The position numbers and the translations under genes are program-made. Below are positions 44,595 through 54,247 of a DNA stretch of 64,000 bases, piece after piece; positions within the stretch are counted from its first letter, which is position 1; each line of letters opens with the position of its first letter. The DNA comes from Azotimanducus sp963663145 (GTDB lineage: Bacteria > Pseudomonadota > Gammaproteobacteria > Pseudomonadales > Azotimanducaceae), in the NCBI GenBank assembly GCA_963663145.1, contig OY760134.1:186001-250000 (forward strand), given 5' to 3'. A model generated the notes under the pieces. The model was given only the letters and a program-made list of their open reading frames with translations. It was not told the DNA's origin and made no database searches.

Positions 44595-47357
44595 CTACGC
44601 CGCCAACGCCTCATTCAACTCATCAATCACATCATCCATCTGCTCCCCAAACAACTTATACATCTGCCCCATACCACCCTTGCTATCAAACGGCGCCATG
44701 TCCAGGTCCTCCCGGTCCAAACGAAACGACGTAACGATATGCTCACGGATCATCCGCAGCCAATCCATCTGCTCCTCGTTGAACTTCTCACCGCTACCGC
44801 TGTGGCGCTTCATGATCCAGTTCTGAAAATTGCGATGCACGGTGTCCGAGTAACGTGATATGGCCTCATCAATGCCGCACGCACGACGGATTAGGGCAAC
44901 GAGCGCGGTGAGGTCGCTCACCGGACGCTCTCCCTTGTAATCATCGAGCAGGGCATAGGCTTGCCATACTCGCAGTGGAGACAATCGAGGGCGATCACTC
45001 TTAAGTCTCTCCAGCACCTCCCGAACCATGACATAGGTCAGCTCGCGTCGCCGATGAGGTTGAGCATAGAAGATAGTCACGGCTTCGATCTCGTCACGAT
45101 TGGCCTCCAAATATTGTCTGAAATCCTGCGTTACCGACGCTGCATTTTCATGCGAATCGCCCGCCCATTCGGCACGTTCCACGCTGTCCAGACTTTCATG
45201 GTCAATTAGCTGCTCCTTGTAGCGGCGTATCGAGTCAATCAACTCGATGAGCTCGCCGGTGAACACCTCGGCCGCCTCTCGGACTAAGCTTTCGCACGCT
45301 TGTTCGCATGCGTTGGGCGAAGGGTCTCGGCGATCAGGCTCGCTTTCCCTCGCCTTTTCCTCTATACGGTCGGGGTCGATAGCCTGCAGCAGACTGCCAA
45401 CTATCTCGGTCAATGCAACGCCACCAGCCTTGTCCTGAATGCGCGCCCTTTCGGAATCCTCGATCTGTTGATTGAGTCGGGCAAGGCGGCCTGCGAGGGA
45501 GCTTATCGTTTCCTCATCGGATACGCCCATCATCACACCCATGGCGAGGTCTCTGAGCGGAACAGAAGGCTTGCTGATGAGTGGCTGGCTGTTGGTCTTC
45601 ACGGACTTTGTCACGCCAACGGCATCCACGATCACATAGTGCGTCTTGCCGCTCACGGCGGAGGGCGAGACCTTCTTGAGATCGTCATGATCCACAGTTC
45701 TCGTGCCGCGCCCTTTCATCTGCTCGAAGTAATTGCGACTGCGCACGTCGCGCATGAACAGCAGGCATTCGAGCGGCTTCACGTCTGTACCCGTTGCGAT
45801 CATGTCCACCGTGACCGCGATACGTGGAAAGTAATCATTGCGAAACTGGGCGAGGATGGACTTGGGGTCCTCCTGGGCGTTGTAGGTGACCTTCTTGCAG
45901 AACTCATTGCGCTCGCCAAACTCCTCTCGCACGGTTTGCACTATGTCGTCCGCGTGGCTGTCGGTCTTGGCGAAAATCAGTGTCTTGGGAACCTCGCCGA
46001 TGCGTGTGGGAAATATCTCCGGCAGTTTGTCTCGAAAGGTGCGGACGACAGTTCGTATCTGATCCGGGTTGACGACATCGCGGTCGAGCTGCTTTGCCTC
46101 GTAGACGAGCGGTTCGTCTTGAATCTCCCAGCGTTTTCTGCGCGTCAATCGTTCGCGCTTCTCGACCTGTTGTTGGGCTTCGACCGTGCCGCCATGCTTG
46201 GTCCTTTGGGTGTCGATCACATAGATTTCGTTTCCGACATTCACTCCGTCCGCGACTGCCTGCTCATGGCTGTATTCGCTGACGATGTTCTTCTTGAAGA
46301 ATCCGTAGGTGCGGTTGTCCGGAGTGGCGGTCAGTCCAATAAGGAAGGCATCGAAATACTCCAAGACTTGCCGCCAGAGGTCGTAAATCGATCTGTGGCA
46401 TTCGTCAATGACGATGAAGTCGAAGAACTCCGGTGGAATCTTCTCGTTGTAGACGACGGGAGGCGGTTCTTTGGGTCGAACAAGCTCCGCGGGGTTTATT
46501 TCTTCAGCAGATTCGTCCAAGTCCTGCCCCTTGAGGATGGAGTACATGCGCTGGATGGTGCTGATGCAGACTTGGCTGTCCTTTGCGATGTACGAAGAGG
46601 TGAGGCGCCGCACGTTGTACAGCTCGGTGAATTTGCGGTTGTCGTCGGTGGGAACGAAGGACATGAACTCCTGCTCGGCCTGTTCGCCCAGGTTTTTGGT
46701 GTCCACGAGAAAGAGCGCCCGCTTGGCATCGGCGTGCTTGAAGAGCCGATACATTGAGGAGATGGCCGTGTAGGTCTTGCCGGAGCCGGTGGCCATCTGG
46801 ACGAGCGCGCGCGGGCGATCTTCCTTTAGGGACGTTTCCAAGTTCTCAATAGCGTTGACTTGGCAGGTCCTGAGCCCTGTGTGGTCGAGCTCGGGGAGGT
46901 TCTGGAGGCGCGAGCGCAGAGAATTGGTTGCGGATAGCCATTCGCGCAGGGTCTCGGGTCTGGGAAAGTTGAAAATCTCGCGGGAGCGTGGACGCGGGTC
47001 GCGAGCGTCGGTGAATCTTGTTAGGACTCCCGTGGTTTCAAAGACGAATGGTAGTGGATTAGTGTTTTCTAGCCAGTTGAGGGTGGCAGAGGCGTAGGCG
47101 CCGGATTGATCTTCGACTGTTGTTATTTTCTGGCCCCAGGTTTCGGGCTTTGCTTCGATGATGGCGATTGGAGTTCTGTCGGTGAATAGGACGTAGTCGG
47201 CGGGGCCAACGGCGGTTTGGTATTCGCGAATGGCGATTCCGGGGGCGGTGTTGAAGTTGATTCTCTTGTTGTCTTGGACGACCCAGCCGGATTCCTCGAG
47301 CTTGGCGTCGATTATGTCGCGGGCGGATTGTTCGGGGGATTGGTTGGGGGTTGGCAT
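44595..47357 (-). CDS. hsdR: type I R-M restriction subunit HsdR
   Basis: 920 aa translocase-nuclease. N-terminal nuclease with GPADYVLFTDRTPIAIIEAK (D...ExK), then SF2 helicase motifs: ALVQMATGSGKTYTAISSMY (I), IVIDECHRSIYDLW (II, DECH), LIGLTATPDNRT (III) and VDMIATGTDVKPLECLLFM with QMKGRGTRT (V-VI). The C-terminal helical domain binds the methylase core. Complete; this R-M system is apparently functional and is the best preserved of the five in the window. Confidence 0.96.
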   Translation of the reverse strand: MPTPNQSPEQSARDIIDAKLEESGWVVQDNKRINFNTAPGIAIREYQTAVGPADYVLFTDRTPIAIIEAKPETWGQKITTVEDQSGAYASATLNWLENTNPLPFVFETTGVLTRFTDARDPRPRSREIFNFPRPETLREWLSATNSLRSRLQNLPELDHTGLRTCQVNAIENLETSLKEDRPRALVQMATGSGKTYTAISSMYRLFKHADAKRALFLVDTKNLGEQAEQEFMSFVPTDDNRKFTELYNVRRLTSSYIAKDSQVCISTIQRMYSILKGQDLDESAEEINPAELVRPKEPPPVVYNEKIPPEFFDFIVIDECHRSIYDLWRQVLEYFDAFLIGLTATPDNRTYGFFKKNIVSEYSHEQAVADGVNVGNEIYVIDTQRTKHGGTVEAQQQVEKRERLTRRKRWEIQDEPLVYEAKQLDRDVVNPDQIRTVVRTFRDKLPEIFPTRIGEVPKTLIFAKTDSHADDIVQTVREEFGERNEFCKKVTYNAQEDPKSILAQFRNDYFPRIAVTVDMIATGTDVKPLECLLFMRDVRSRNYFEQMKGRGTRTVDHDDLKKVSPSAVSGKTHYVIVDAVGVTKSVKTNSQPLISKPSVPLRDLAMGVMMGVSDEETISSLAGRLARLNQQIEDSERARIQDKAGGVALTEIVGSLLQAIDPDRIEEKARESEPDRRDPSPNACEQACESLVREAAEVFTGELIELIDSIRRYKEQLIDHESLDSVERAEWAGDSHENAASVTQDFRQYLEANRDEIEAVTIFYAQPHRRRELTYVMVREVLERLKSDRPRLSPLRVWQAYALLDDYKGERPVSDLTALVALIRRACGIDEAISRYSDTVHRNFQNWIMKRHSGSGEKFNEEQMDWLRMIREHIVTSFRLDREDLDMAPFDSKGGMGQMYKLFGEQMDDVIDELNEALAA

Positions 47358-47684
47358 TGGGACACAGCAAACAATATGTGAACGAACTCTACAAAATGAT
47401 CAGGGTTGGCGCTTTTTCAAATAGCGCTGACTGCACTAGTTGCGATGATGTGATGGATTTCCAACCTGGAGACTACACTTAATGGGTACCGTTTGTAATG
47501 ATAGCTTTATCTCAATGGGGATTTGCTAACGGCAAACTGAATTAAAGCGGGTCAATCTGATTCAACGCGGCAAGAATAGATGCAACAAGCGCAGGCTTCA
47601 CATTTGAAATTGCCGTGGCGAAGACTCTCCGAGTAGCATTCTCACCGCAGCTTGACATCCAACTCTCGGAGGCTATAGGCACTT
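47358..47684. other. intergenic stretch with hsdR promoter region
   Basis: No gene. GCGCTTTTTCAAATAGCGC at 47411-47429 is a partial palindrome; a similar string (TAGCTTTTTTCAAATGGCG) lies at 52086-52104 around the start of the AbiEi-like gene. GGAGG at 47667 serves the next gene. Confidence 0.4.
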
Positions 47685-48839
47685 ATGAGGGGCAATATCA
47701 CAGATCTAGCGAAGTTTTCGGACAATCGTTTATTGACAACGCTTGCCGAAGGCATCCCCCTTATAGCTCAGAGCGCCGAACACTTGGATGAAGTTGCGGG
47801 CCGACTGTTTGCTTCGCAAGACTACAGGGCCAGCGAGATTATCAGGGGGCTCGCTGAAGAGGAAGCCGCAAAGGTCTTGATCCTCCTCGACTTACTGCAT
47901 TGTCCAAGAGCAGAACCAGACCGCAAAGCAAGAACGCTAAAGCACTTCTACGATCACACCGCGAAACGCATTTGTTCAATGGCAAACTCGTTTCCTTACA
48001 TTTCATCTTTCGGGGAGCTAGAGGAGCTAATTCAGCTAGAAAGGCGACCCTACTATCTTGATGGCCCGAGAGGCGTTGAGTGGATCTTTCCAAACTTGAT
48101 CAACACCACCCGTGAGGGGACGATGTACATCGATTTCGTGCGCGACATCACCGAAACTGATGGAGAGTATTTCTGAAACAGTCCGACTGATTCCGTCTAT
48201 AGCCTGGGACAATATAGCAGTCCAGAATCAGTACAGCTTTGTCGTGCGCTGGGCGATACTGGACTCGACACAGTCAACGGTTTCAGCATCATCGCAGACA
48301 TATGTAGGGGGTTCAAACCGACTCAATGTACGACTCGTGAAGAACTACGAAAATTGATTGAAGTCACGTTGCAGAAGTCTGTCGGTCATTCGAACGACGA
48401 GGCGGTCGATTCGGCAAGCACCTTGGTCTGGCTGTATTGGTCCTTTCCATTGTGGTCAGTGGACCTGACAGAGCTCAAACCATCGAAAAAGCTCTTGACG
48501 GAACTGCGTGCGAAGCGGGAACAAGAAATTGAGCGCATTCAAGAGACAGAGGCTAGGAGGGAGCCAGCTCCAAGCATTGAGCGGCAAAAAGTCGAGGAGT
48601 TGAGCGAAGCTCATGCTGCTTGGCAAAACGACATACGAGAATCCGAGGCTATGCCTGATGCAGCAAAAGAAGGCACTCTCCGAATTCGGAAGTTGTCTGG
48701 CTTCGCCTATCGCCAAGAACTGCTCTCATATCGGAGAATTCGGAAACTGTTTGATGCATTGAGTTCAGGTGAACGGACAGACCTTGTTGATTCGAGAAAT
48801 AATCGTGAAGTTCATGCTCCACTATCGGGAGCCCCTTAG
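47685..48839 (+). pseudogene. AbiV-like (HEPN-type) abortive-infection protein, cut by a TGA codon
   Basis: One frame of 385 codons interrupted at codon 164 (TGA, 48174-48176). The first part has ITDLAKFSDNRLLTTLAEGI, LDEVAGRLFASQDYRASEII and LAEEEAAKVLILLDLL, the paired-helix pattern of AbiV/HEPN proteins. After the stop the same frame runs on as GLDTVNGFSIIADICRGF, EELRKLIEVTLQKSVGHSN and STLVWLYWSFPLWSVDLTEL, then a charged coiled coil. TGG or CGA changed to TGA would account for it. No start codon with a good site follows the stop, so the C-terminal half is probably not made. Confidence 0.65.
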
Positions 48840-49105
48840 ACCCAACGGCAATCCTGAACACAACTAGGACTTGTGTAGGTACTTCCGTAACCAGCTAGAG
48901 GAACTACTTAACCGAAATCTACTTACCAACCAAGAATCCGATTTCCTCAATCCAAGCTATGAATTAACTGTATGAACAACGTAAGTGGAATCAATTTTGC
49001 TTCGGTCGTGAACTTTCGGAATCATCGGAGACATGCCAATCCCCGCCGGATAGCCTGCGTACACGGGTCAATCGGTGTACCCAACACACATCGATTGGAA
49101 ATTTG
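48840..49105. other. intergenic stretch
   Basis: 266 bases, AT-rich in its middle, between convergent gene ends. Nothing recognisable. Confidence 0.4.
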
Positions 49106-49726
49106 CTAATCGTGAAATAGCTCGCGTAGCCAGCCGACGAGAGATTTGGCGACGGGGGCGTTGTGAACTAAGTCGCCTGCAGTTATGGCTGTACCCATGG
49201 GTCTCGGAGATTCGCGTGCTGCAAGCCATGCGTGAACATGGGCACGGGTTAACTTTCGGGATGTGAATTTCCGTTCATCAGGGGGAATGCCGTCGATGTA
49301 GCGTTGAGCGCGGGGCCAGACGGCATCGCCTTGAGGAATCATTTTAGCGACGAAGTCCTCAAGCTCTCAGGGGCTCTTGTTATCCGGCATTAGCCACACA
49401 CCGACACGAATACCTCGAGGACCGGAGAAAATCGAACCGGTATGAGCTAGATTCCTTGGAACTTCGCAGTCAGCTTTCCTTAGTCTGTCAGAAATGGAGC
49501 GCCAACGATCCTTAGAACTGCTGTTGGCATCCGCGAGGATGCCAAGTGCGCTACGCTGGGACACATTCACTTCATTGTAGATGGATTTCCGGAGTTCCTC
49601 GAACCCCTCCTTTTGAGTGATTTCGAAAGATGGTTCAAGATCATGGCGCTCCATTAGTTTTCGTATTACGTGGATCTCATCGTTACCCTCGACGAGCAAT
49701 AGTTGAGATTTTGACTCTACACCCAC
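49106..49726 (-). pseudogene. DUF3226 Toprim-like protein, cut by a TGA codon
   Basis: 206 codons in one frame. The N-terminal part has SQLLLVEGNDEIHVIRKLM (Toprim Glu motif) and ALGILADANSSSKDRW (Asp motif). At codon 120 (49367-49369) the frame meets TGA after LMPDNKSP and continues ELEDFVAKMIPQGDAVW, then HVHAWLAARESPRPMGTAI and VAKSLVGWLRELF, which is the usual DUF3226 end. It follows an AAA ATPase gene by five bases. ATPase plus Toprim pairs include OLD-like and PARIS (AriA/AriB) defence systems. Confidence 0.78.
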
Positions 49727-49731
49727 GCCTG

Positions 49732-50850
49732 TTAACGAACCTCAGTCCCTTGTTGGGCCGCAACTAGTAGACTATCTTCAAGGTATTGGACGGCAACGAG
49801 TTCGTCTTCATAGTTTTCAAGCCGAAGCACTACACCGTCTGCATGCGATTCGGCTGCTGCAGTTGCGAAACCAACAATACAGTCAAAGCTATGTGTGGCA
49901 GCGATGACTTGAGTGTTGGCTGCCTCAGCCGTACTGAAGATCATTCGCCAAAGCGCAGGCTGAATTCCATAGTGGATTCCGTTCTCAACTTCGTCGATGA
50001 GCAGAATTCCGTTTCGACAATTTGCGAGAGAGAGGGCGACGGCCAAGAGGCGGTTCGCACCATCACCGAAACGCTTTATGGGAATAGGCGCGGACGAGGT
50101 CGTGAGCTTTGCGACGACCCGACGTCCCCGGCTGCGGTATGATCTTGGCGTCTCGCCTACAACGGCTAAGCGTTCCAGCGAATCTCCCACGACTAAGCGA
50201 AGCGCCCGTATGGCGAAATCCTCTGCTTCGGTCAACGCAACTGCATCCCACAACCGGGCGGCATCGGCGTTTCCCAGTAGACCCGGTCCGAGAGACTCGA
50301 ACGCAATAGGAGCAGGCCATTCATCACGGGATGCTCGTGCGTTCGCCTCTGAAAGGTGCTTGCGCGTTCCGCCATAGTAGATTAAAGGGCCAGCGGAGAG
50401 GTTGCGGCTCCGCTTGCCTACAAGCACTCGAAGGCCATTGGTAGGATTCTCTGATCCAAAAAACCTGGGAGAATCAGAATTCTTGTCGGCATCTTCTAAA
50501 CGCAGGGAAAGGCTGAGAGATTCGGAAGTTGAGGCAATCCGTATGGGGGGAGGTCTCGCAGTACTTTGCTGATCAAATCCGTAAAACAATGATGAAAAAT
50601 CCGGAAAAAACACTAGGTCTCCTTCGTCGTTGTCGCCAAGAACGAATTCCTCCCTTGTTTCGATGAGATCAATTAGTGATCGAGAATCCCCTCTTGAAGC
50701 ATAAAGTCGGATAGCTTCCAATACAGATGTCTTCCCGACACCATTTTTCCCTGCAAGCAGGGTAACGCGACCCAGTCGGGGAAGTTCGAGTGAGCGGATG
50801 CCCCTGAAACCTTCTATAGAAAGAGATGGCAAATGCAACCGGGTACTCAT
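49732..50850 (-). CDS. AAA ATPase of the AAA_15/AAA_21 type, partner of the Toprim-like gene
   Basis: 372 aa ABC/SMC-type ATPase. LSIEGFRGIRSLELPRLGRV then LLAGKNGVGKTSVLEAIRLY is Walker A; IKRFGDGANRLLAVALSLAN holds the signature region; ILLIDEVENGIHYGIQPALW is Walker B with the D-loop; VIAATHSFDCIVGF is the switch His. Complete. Such ATPases sense phage or damage and trigger the partner nuclease. Since the partner is cut by a stop codon, the system may be inactive. Confidence 0.85.
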   Translation of the reverse strand: MSTRLHLPSLSIEGFRGIRSLELPRLGRVTLLAGKNGVGKTSVLEAIRLYASRGDSRSLIDLIETREEFVLGDNDEGDLVFFPDFSSLFYGFDQQSTARPPPIRIASTSESLSLSLRLEDADKNSDSPRFFGSENPTNGLRVLVGKRSRNLSAGPLIYYGGTRKHLSEANARASRDEWPAPIAFESLGPGLLGNADAARLWDAVALTEAEDFAIRALRLVVGDSLERLAVVGETPRSYRSRGRRVVAKLTTSSAPIPIKRFGDGANRLLAVALSLANCRNGILLIDEVENGIHYGIQPALWRMIFSTAEAANTQVIAATHSFDCIVGFATAAAESHADGVVLRLENYEDELVAVQYLEDSLLVAAQQGTEVR

Positions 50851-51007
50851 ATATTGCTCAGTGGATTATTCGTCTGCCGGGTGGGTGATCATATTCTAAA
50901 AGAGTGTAGCGCAGTAAACAGTTCTAGTGCGAATTACGGAGCTTCAAAGACCAAGTGAGGGTGAATCGCAGCCGCAGCCTGATCGTCAACTGATTTGCTG
51001 ATTGCGG

Positions 51008-51060
51008 TTCCATCAATACCACGGGAAGCACTCCCGCGCCAAAAACTCAGCAGCTTCGCG
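51008..51060. repeat. 53-bp segment duplicated at 55802-55854
   Basis: TTCCATCAATACCACGGGAA and the following bases, within the 3' end of the AbiEi-like gene, recur at 55802 with only a few differences. Confidence 0.85.
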
Positions 51061-52089
51061 CTCACGGTCATTGCCGTTCCAAAGGTCAAGGTAGGTCGTG
51101 ACGGGATCAGTGCAGAAGATGCCTGGCGCGGGCTCGATTGCGTCGTCGAATAGAGTTTCATCGTCTACTTCGATCAGCATGACATTTGAGCCTTTTTCAA
51201 CTGGACTCATCCTCAACTCATTTCGTAGCTTCCGCTTGCCACCTTCATCAACATAGAAGGTCAGGTCCGCGCCGCGCACAAATGGAGCAATCCAGCGTGC
51301 GGACGAATGCAAGGCGCAAATGGCCCTGCCATCCGACCCTTGCTTCCTTAGACGCCTAGCGAGGAGCTCATCAAGTTGCTGGCCGTGATAATGAGTGTAA
51401 CCGTAGGTTGTTGGGCCGACCGGGCGCCGATAACTCTCCCGCCATGCATTGAGGAGACCGCTTGGATTAGCGAGAACAACACCCTTGCCTGTTCGTTCGA
51501 CCCACTCCCGTTCCATCAGCGATTTGCGCACGTTGCTCACGTGACCGAGGCTTGCATGGGACTCCTTTGATAGCTCGACGACCCGCCACGCTCGGTCAGG
51601 ATGCCTCAGCATTGCTCGCAGAACGGCTGCGGCTTTGGGTTTGAAAACAGAACGCAGCGCACGAGTCTCCGACTTAGGCTTTTCAGCCGTTGCCCAGTCA
51701 ACATAGACATCGTCAAATTTCAAATAAGCATTGTCGAAGAGGTCGAGATAGGCAATCTCGTGGTTCTTACAGATTTCTCGCGACTCGGGCGAAAGGTAGG
51801 TTGCGACGAACATTGGCAGGAGTTTCGAGCGTCGCTTTTCCTTGGTCGCGCTTAGCTCTAACAATAGGCCCTTAAGCTGGAGAGAAGCGGCGCGTGCGTA
51901 ACGCGGCGCACCGTTTGGTTTCACTTCAACAACAAGGGTGTAGGTGCGACCCGCGTGGCGGAACCTTATAAGATCGTCCGTGCGATGATATTCGGACTCG
52001 CGTCGGCGTGCGGCGGGCAGGACTTCAATGGCGGCTATACGGTCTAGGAACTGAATAACTGTGTCGGTGGCAATAGACGGATATTTCAT
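51013..52089 (-). CDS. AbiEi-like protein, long form, without a toxin
   Basis: 358 aa. N-terminal nuclease-like part (LIRFRHAGRTYTLVVEVKPN, ending ExK), then a winged helix (LRHPDRAWRVVELSKESHAS, LGHVSNVRKSLMEREWVE) and a C-terminal domain (VTTYLDLWNGNDREREAAEF). Proteins of this kind are annotated as type IV AbiEi-family antitoxins or transcriptional regulators. No nucleotidyltransferase gene lies next to it. ATG 52089 is preferred to TTG 52107. A 53-base piece of its 3' end is repeated at 55802. Confidence 0.75.
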   Translation of the reverse strand: MKYPSIATDTVIQFLDRIAAIEVLPAARRRESEYHRTDDLIRFRHAGRTYTLVVEVKPNGAPRYARAASLQLKGLLLELSATKEKRRSKLLPMFVATYLSPESREICKNHEIAYLDLFDNAYLKFDDVYVDWATAEKPKSETRALRSVFKPKAAAVLRAMLRHPDRAWRVVELSKESHASLGHVSNVRKSLMEREWVERTGKGVVLANPSGLLNAWRESYRRPVGPTTYGYTHYHGQQLDELLARRLRKQGSDGRAICALHSSARWIAPFVRGADLTFYVDEGGKRKLRNELRMSPVEKGSNVMLIEVDDETLFDDAIEPAPGIFCTDPVTTYLDLWNGNDREREAAEFLARECFPWY

Positions 52090-52220
52090 TATTTTAGCTT
52101 TTTTCAAATGGCGTTGATAATAGCATATTTGATGAAATTACCAAGTTGCTTTTTGAAGTAGTTGCGCACCGCCTGCAGGATTCCACACCATCTGCGACTA
52201 GGTAGTTGCATAAGCCGGTG

Positions 52221-52286
52221 GTTGAGTATTACAACGCCAGTACGAGAGCCCTGTTGGGCGTCTTGCTTACTCGTAAATTGCAGTTC
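52221..52286 (+). pseudogene. scrap of a DUF6088 AbiEi antitoxin gene
   Basis: Reads VEYYNASTRALLGVLLTRK, matching LAYYNAGTRALLAMLLTRN of the AbiEi antitoxin at 54855-55580 (region 55418-55483). The rest of the gene is gone. It lies in the 326-bp stretch 52108-52433, which otherwise holds nothing I can name. Confidence 0.75.
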
Positions 52287-52433
52287 TGCTTGTTGATATT
52301 CCAGCTAACGAATTTAATCTTTGAGAGTCCTCATCCTCGCTATCAGAAAAATTGTAAGTAGCCGGTTGCTGGCGAACATCAGCGGTATGATTGGGCGCGA
52401 CAGGTTGTGTGAACTATGGCTATTGGGTGCTCT

Positions 52434-52892
52434 ATGACGCAGCATGGTCCGCGAACAAGTCGAAAGCAAGAGATTGCTCAACGGCAAGAGCGTAGCTCGC
52501 ACGTAGCATTCGATCCTGAGCTTGCTCGCTCTCCACCTAGCACGTCCGGCCCCATTAAGCTCGTTAAGAGTATTTTGGCCACATGGAGTTTGCAGCCGAC
52601 AGACGCATTGCCGTTGCTCGGATACGACGCGTTCCAATGGCCTCATGTGCAGGGACTCATGAACGGATACGGCATCCTTTCAGGCTGCGATGTGAGAGAT
52701 CGAATCGCTTGCCTACTTGAGATTCGAGGGACGCTGTCCGGACTATTCAAAGATCAGGATGTCGAAAACGATTGGCTGCGGGAGCCCCATTCAATGCTGA
52801 ATGATCAGAAACCACTAGATCTCTTGCTCGAAGGTTCGATAGAGAATCTGCTGCTTGTAAGAGACTATGCGGCACTCGCGGCGGGTCGTTAG
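52434..52892 (+). CDS. ParS/MbcA/Xre-type antitoxin without a RES toxin
   Basis: 152 aa. C-terminal toxin-binding domain (DUF2384) reads LFKDQDVENDWLREPHSM, LNDQKPLDLLLEGSIENLLL, VRDYAALAAG. The N-terminal half holds a helical region (IKLVKSILATWSLQPTDALP, LLGYDAFQWPHVQGLM) replacing a standard HTH. The normal partner is a RES-domain NAD-degrading toxin downstream. Instead 154 non-coding bases follow, in which the same frame stays open after the TAG (ALTLDPSTGEVHVSVEGF) without resembling RES. It is therefore an orphan antitoxin. Confidence 0.8.
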   Translation: MTQHGPRTSRKQEIAQRQERSSHVAFDPELARSPPSTSGPIKLVKSILATWSLQPTDALPLLGYDAFQWPHVQGLMNGYGILSGCDVRDRIACLLEIRGTLSGLFKDQDVENDWLREPHSMLNDQKPLDLLLEGSIENLLLVRDYAALAAGR

Positions 52893-53046
52893 CGTGCTCG
52901 AGTCTTTGGAATCCCAAAAGCGTTCGCTGATTCTCTTTCGTTTAAGCCGGTCGCGTTGACACTCGATCCGAGCACTGGAGAGGTTCACGTAAGCGTCGAA
53001 GGCTTCCGAGACAGGTAAGCATTGGCAGGAACCAATGAATCAGATG

Positions 53047-54048
53047 CTAAAAGTCGAGTTCGTTCTGCTCGGCAGCCGGAGTAATGATGTCAATCTCACG
53101 CACGTGCATGAGCCTCGGCGCGTCCTTACCGGGAGCAGACTCATAGACCCCTGATACCTTTACGGTCGCATTGAGAACGCCGCGCAGCGCTCCCGCCTTC
53201 CGCTCGGAAGAAGGCCGATAGATACATCTGATCGAGCCCCATTCGGAAACCCGGCGCAAAGTGAACCTATTCGCGTCAAGATCGATTGCGCGCACCAAGC
53301 CCGAAAACCTACCCTCTTTGGCCTTCTTCTCTGGTCGGTGCAGTTCTTGGCGCAAGACTCGGCGCGATTCCTTTGTCAGAGGTACGTGCTTTTGATCGCC
53401 GTCGCTTTTGCGCTGAAACACCACCCTTTGCACCAATCCCCGGGATGTGGGAGAGAGCTTTGTAGCAGCGGCGAGAATTATGTCGCGCGTCGCAGGATCC
53501 TGATACTCATCCTTAAACCGTGACGAAAGCTGTCCTCCTTCTAGGTGTTCGCTGATCCCGGCAACACCGTTTAGAGCGGATTCAACATCATCGACCATGA
53601 GCTGCAGATCATCGGCGAACATATCGGGCCGAGTGATCTCTCCGGTGCCGATGCGCACTCCGAGTATTAGGCTGCCCGGTACAACACCGGACAATTGGGG
53701 CGTAAGTTCTTTTGGCCACTTCACTTTTTCTGTGGAAGCTGAACGGAGGTGGAAAATTGACTCCGCAATATTCGTAATGGCGCCGTGCAGGTTGCCGCAG
53801 AGGCCAGACACGAGCGAAAACGTTGGATTCAAATCCATTTCACTAGAGTAGTGCGCCACCAAATGCGACGTGTCCAAGAGGCTTGCGACGGCAAGATCCT
53901 CTCGATACAGTTTGTGAATCTCCTGCTTATAGCTATTGGTCAGACTTGCGTAGAACTCCGAGTCGGGATCGTGCTCCCGGTGCAAGTCCACTAAACCATT
54001 CAGGAAAATATCGACGGTTTCTTCTAGGTTTTCGGTCCAAGTGGTCAC
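53047..54048 (-). CDS. 333-aa protein of unknown function
   Basis: GTG start, complete. The N-terminal third is helical (TENLEETVDIFLNGLVDLHR, EFYASLTNSYKQEIHKLYRE). The middle has alternating sheet (VVPGSLILGVRIGTGEITRP) and DNA-binding-like basic segments. The end is a small beta barrel (RFSGLVRAIDLDANRFTLRR, LNATVKVSGVYESAPGKDAP). I recognise no family. The GTG overlaps a TGA of an upstream frame ending SGVAQRSLELFGIDL, which hints at a coupled, now broken, upstream gene (see 54083). Confidence 0.75.
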   Translation of the reverse strand: MTTWTENLEETVDIFLNGLVDLHREHDPDSEFYASLTNSYKQEIHKLYREDLAVASLLDTSHLVAHYSSEMDLNPTFSLVSGLCGNLHGAITNIAESIFHLRSASTEKVKWPKELTPQLSGVVPGSLILGVRIGTGEITRPDMFADDLQLMVDDVESALNGVAGISEHLEGGQLSSRFKDEYQDPATRDIILAAATKLSPTSRGLVQRVVFQRKSDGDQKHVPLTKESRRVLRQELHRPEKKAKEGRFSGLVRAIDLDANRFTLRRVSEWGSIRCIYRPSSERKAGALRGVLNATVKVSGVYESAPGKDAPRLMHVREIDIITPAAEQNELDF

Positions 54049-54082
54049 AGGTCGATACCGAATAGCTCCAAAGAACGCTGTG

Positions 54083-54247
54083 CTACACCGCTTTCAGGTT
54101 CGAAAATTGTTTCCGGAGCCAATCTGCACTTCCTGCCTTAAGATTTGGATTGAGATGAGCATAATACAGCGACGCTTCGCGATAGCGCGGCCGCAGTAGT
54201 TCCGTTTGAAACGAGATCATCCCGTTCGCTCTTTGCGCCGGACTCAC
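54083..54247 (-). CDS. small frame upstream of the 333-aa protein, possibly a broken gene
   Basis: 54 codons from GTG: SPAQRANGMISFQTELLRPR, YREASLYYAHLNPNLKAGSA, DWLRKQFSNLKAV. Good protein-like composition. A different frame beginning in its last third reads APETIFEPESGVAQRSLELF and ends at the TGA that overlaps the next GTG, so a one-base shift may have split a single gene. In the first frame upstream there is also a TAG at about 54257 preceded by open sequence. Function unknown. Confidence 0.4.
   Translation of the reverse strand: MSPAQRANGMISFQTELLRPRYREASLYYAHLNPNLKAGSADWLRKQFSNLKAV

Noticed and set aside
45300..46757. 485-codon open frame on the plus strand
   Set aside because: It lies wholly antisense to the well-supported hsdR gene and has no motif or ribosome site.
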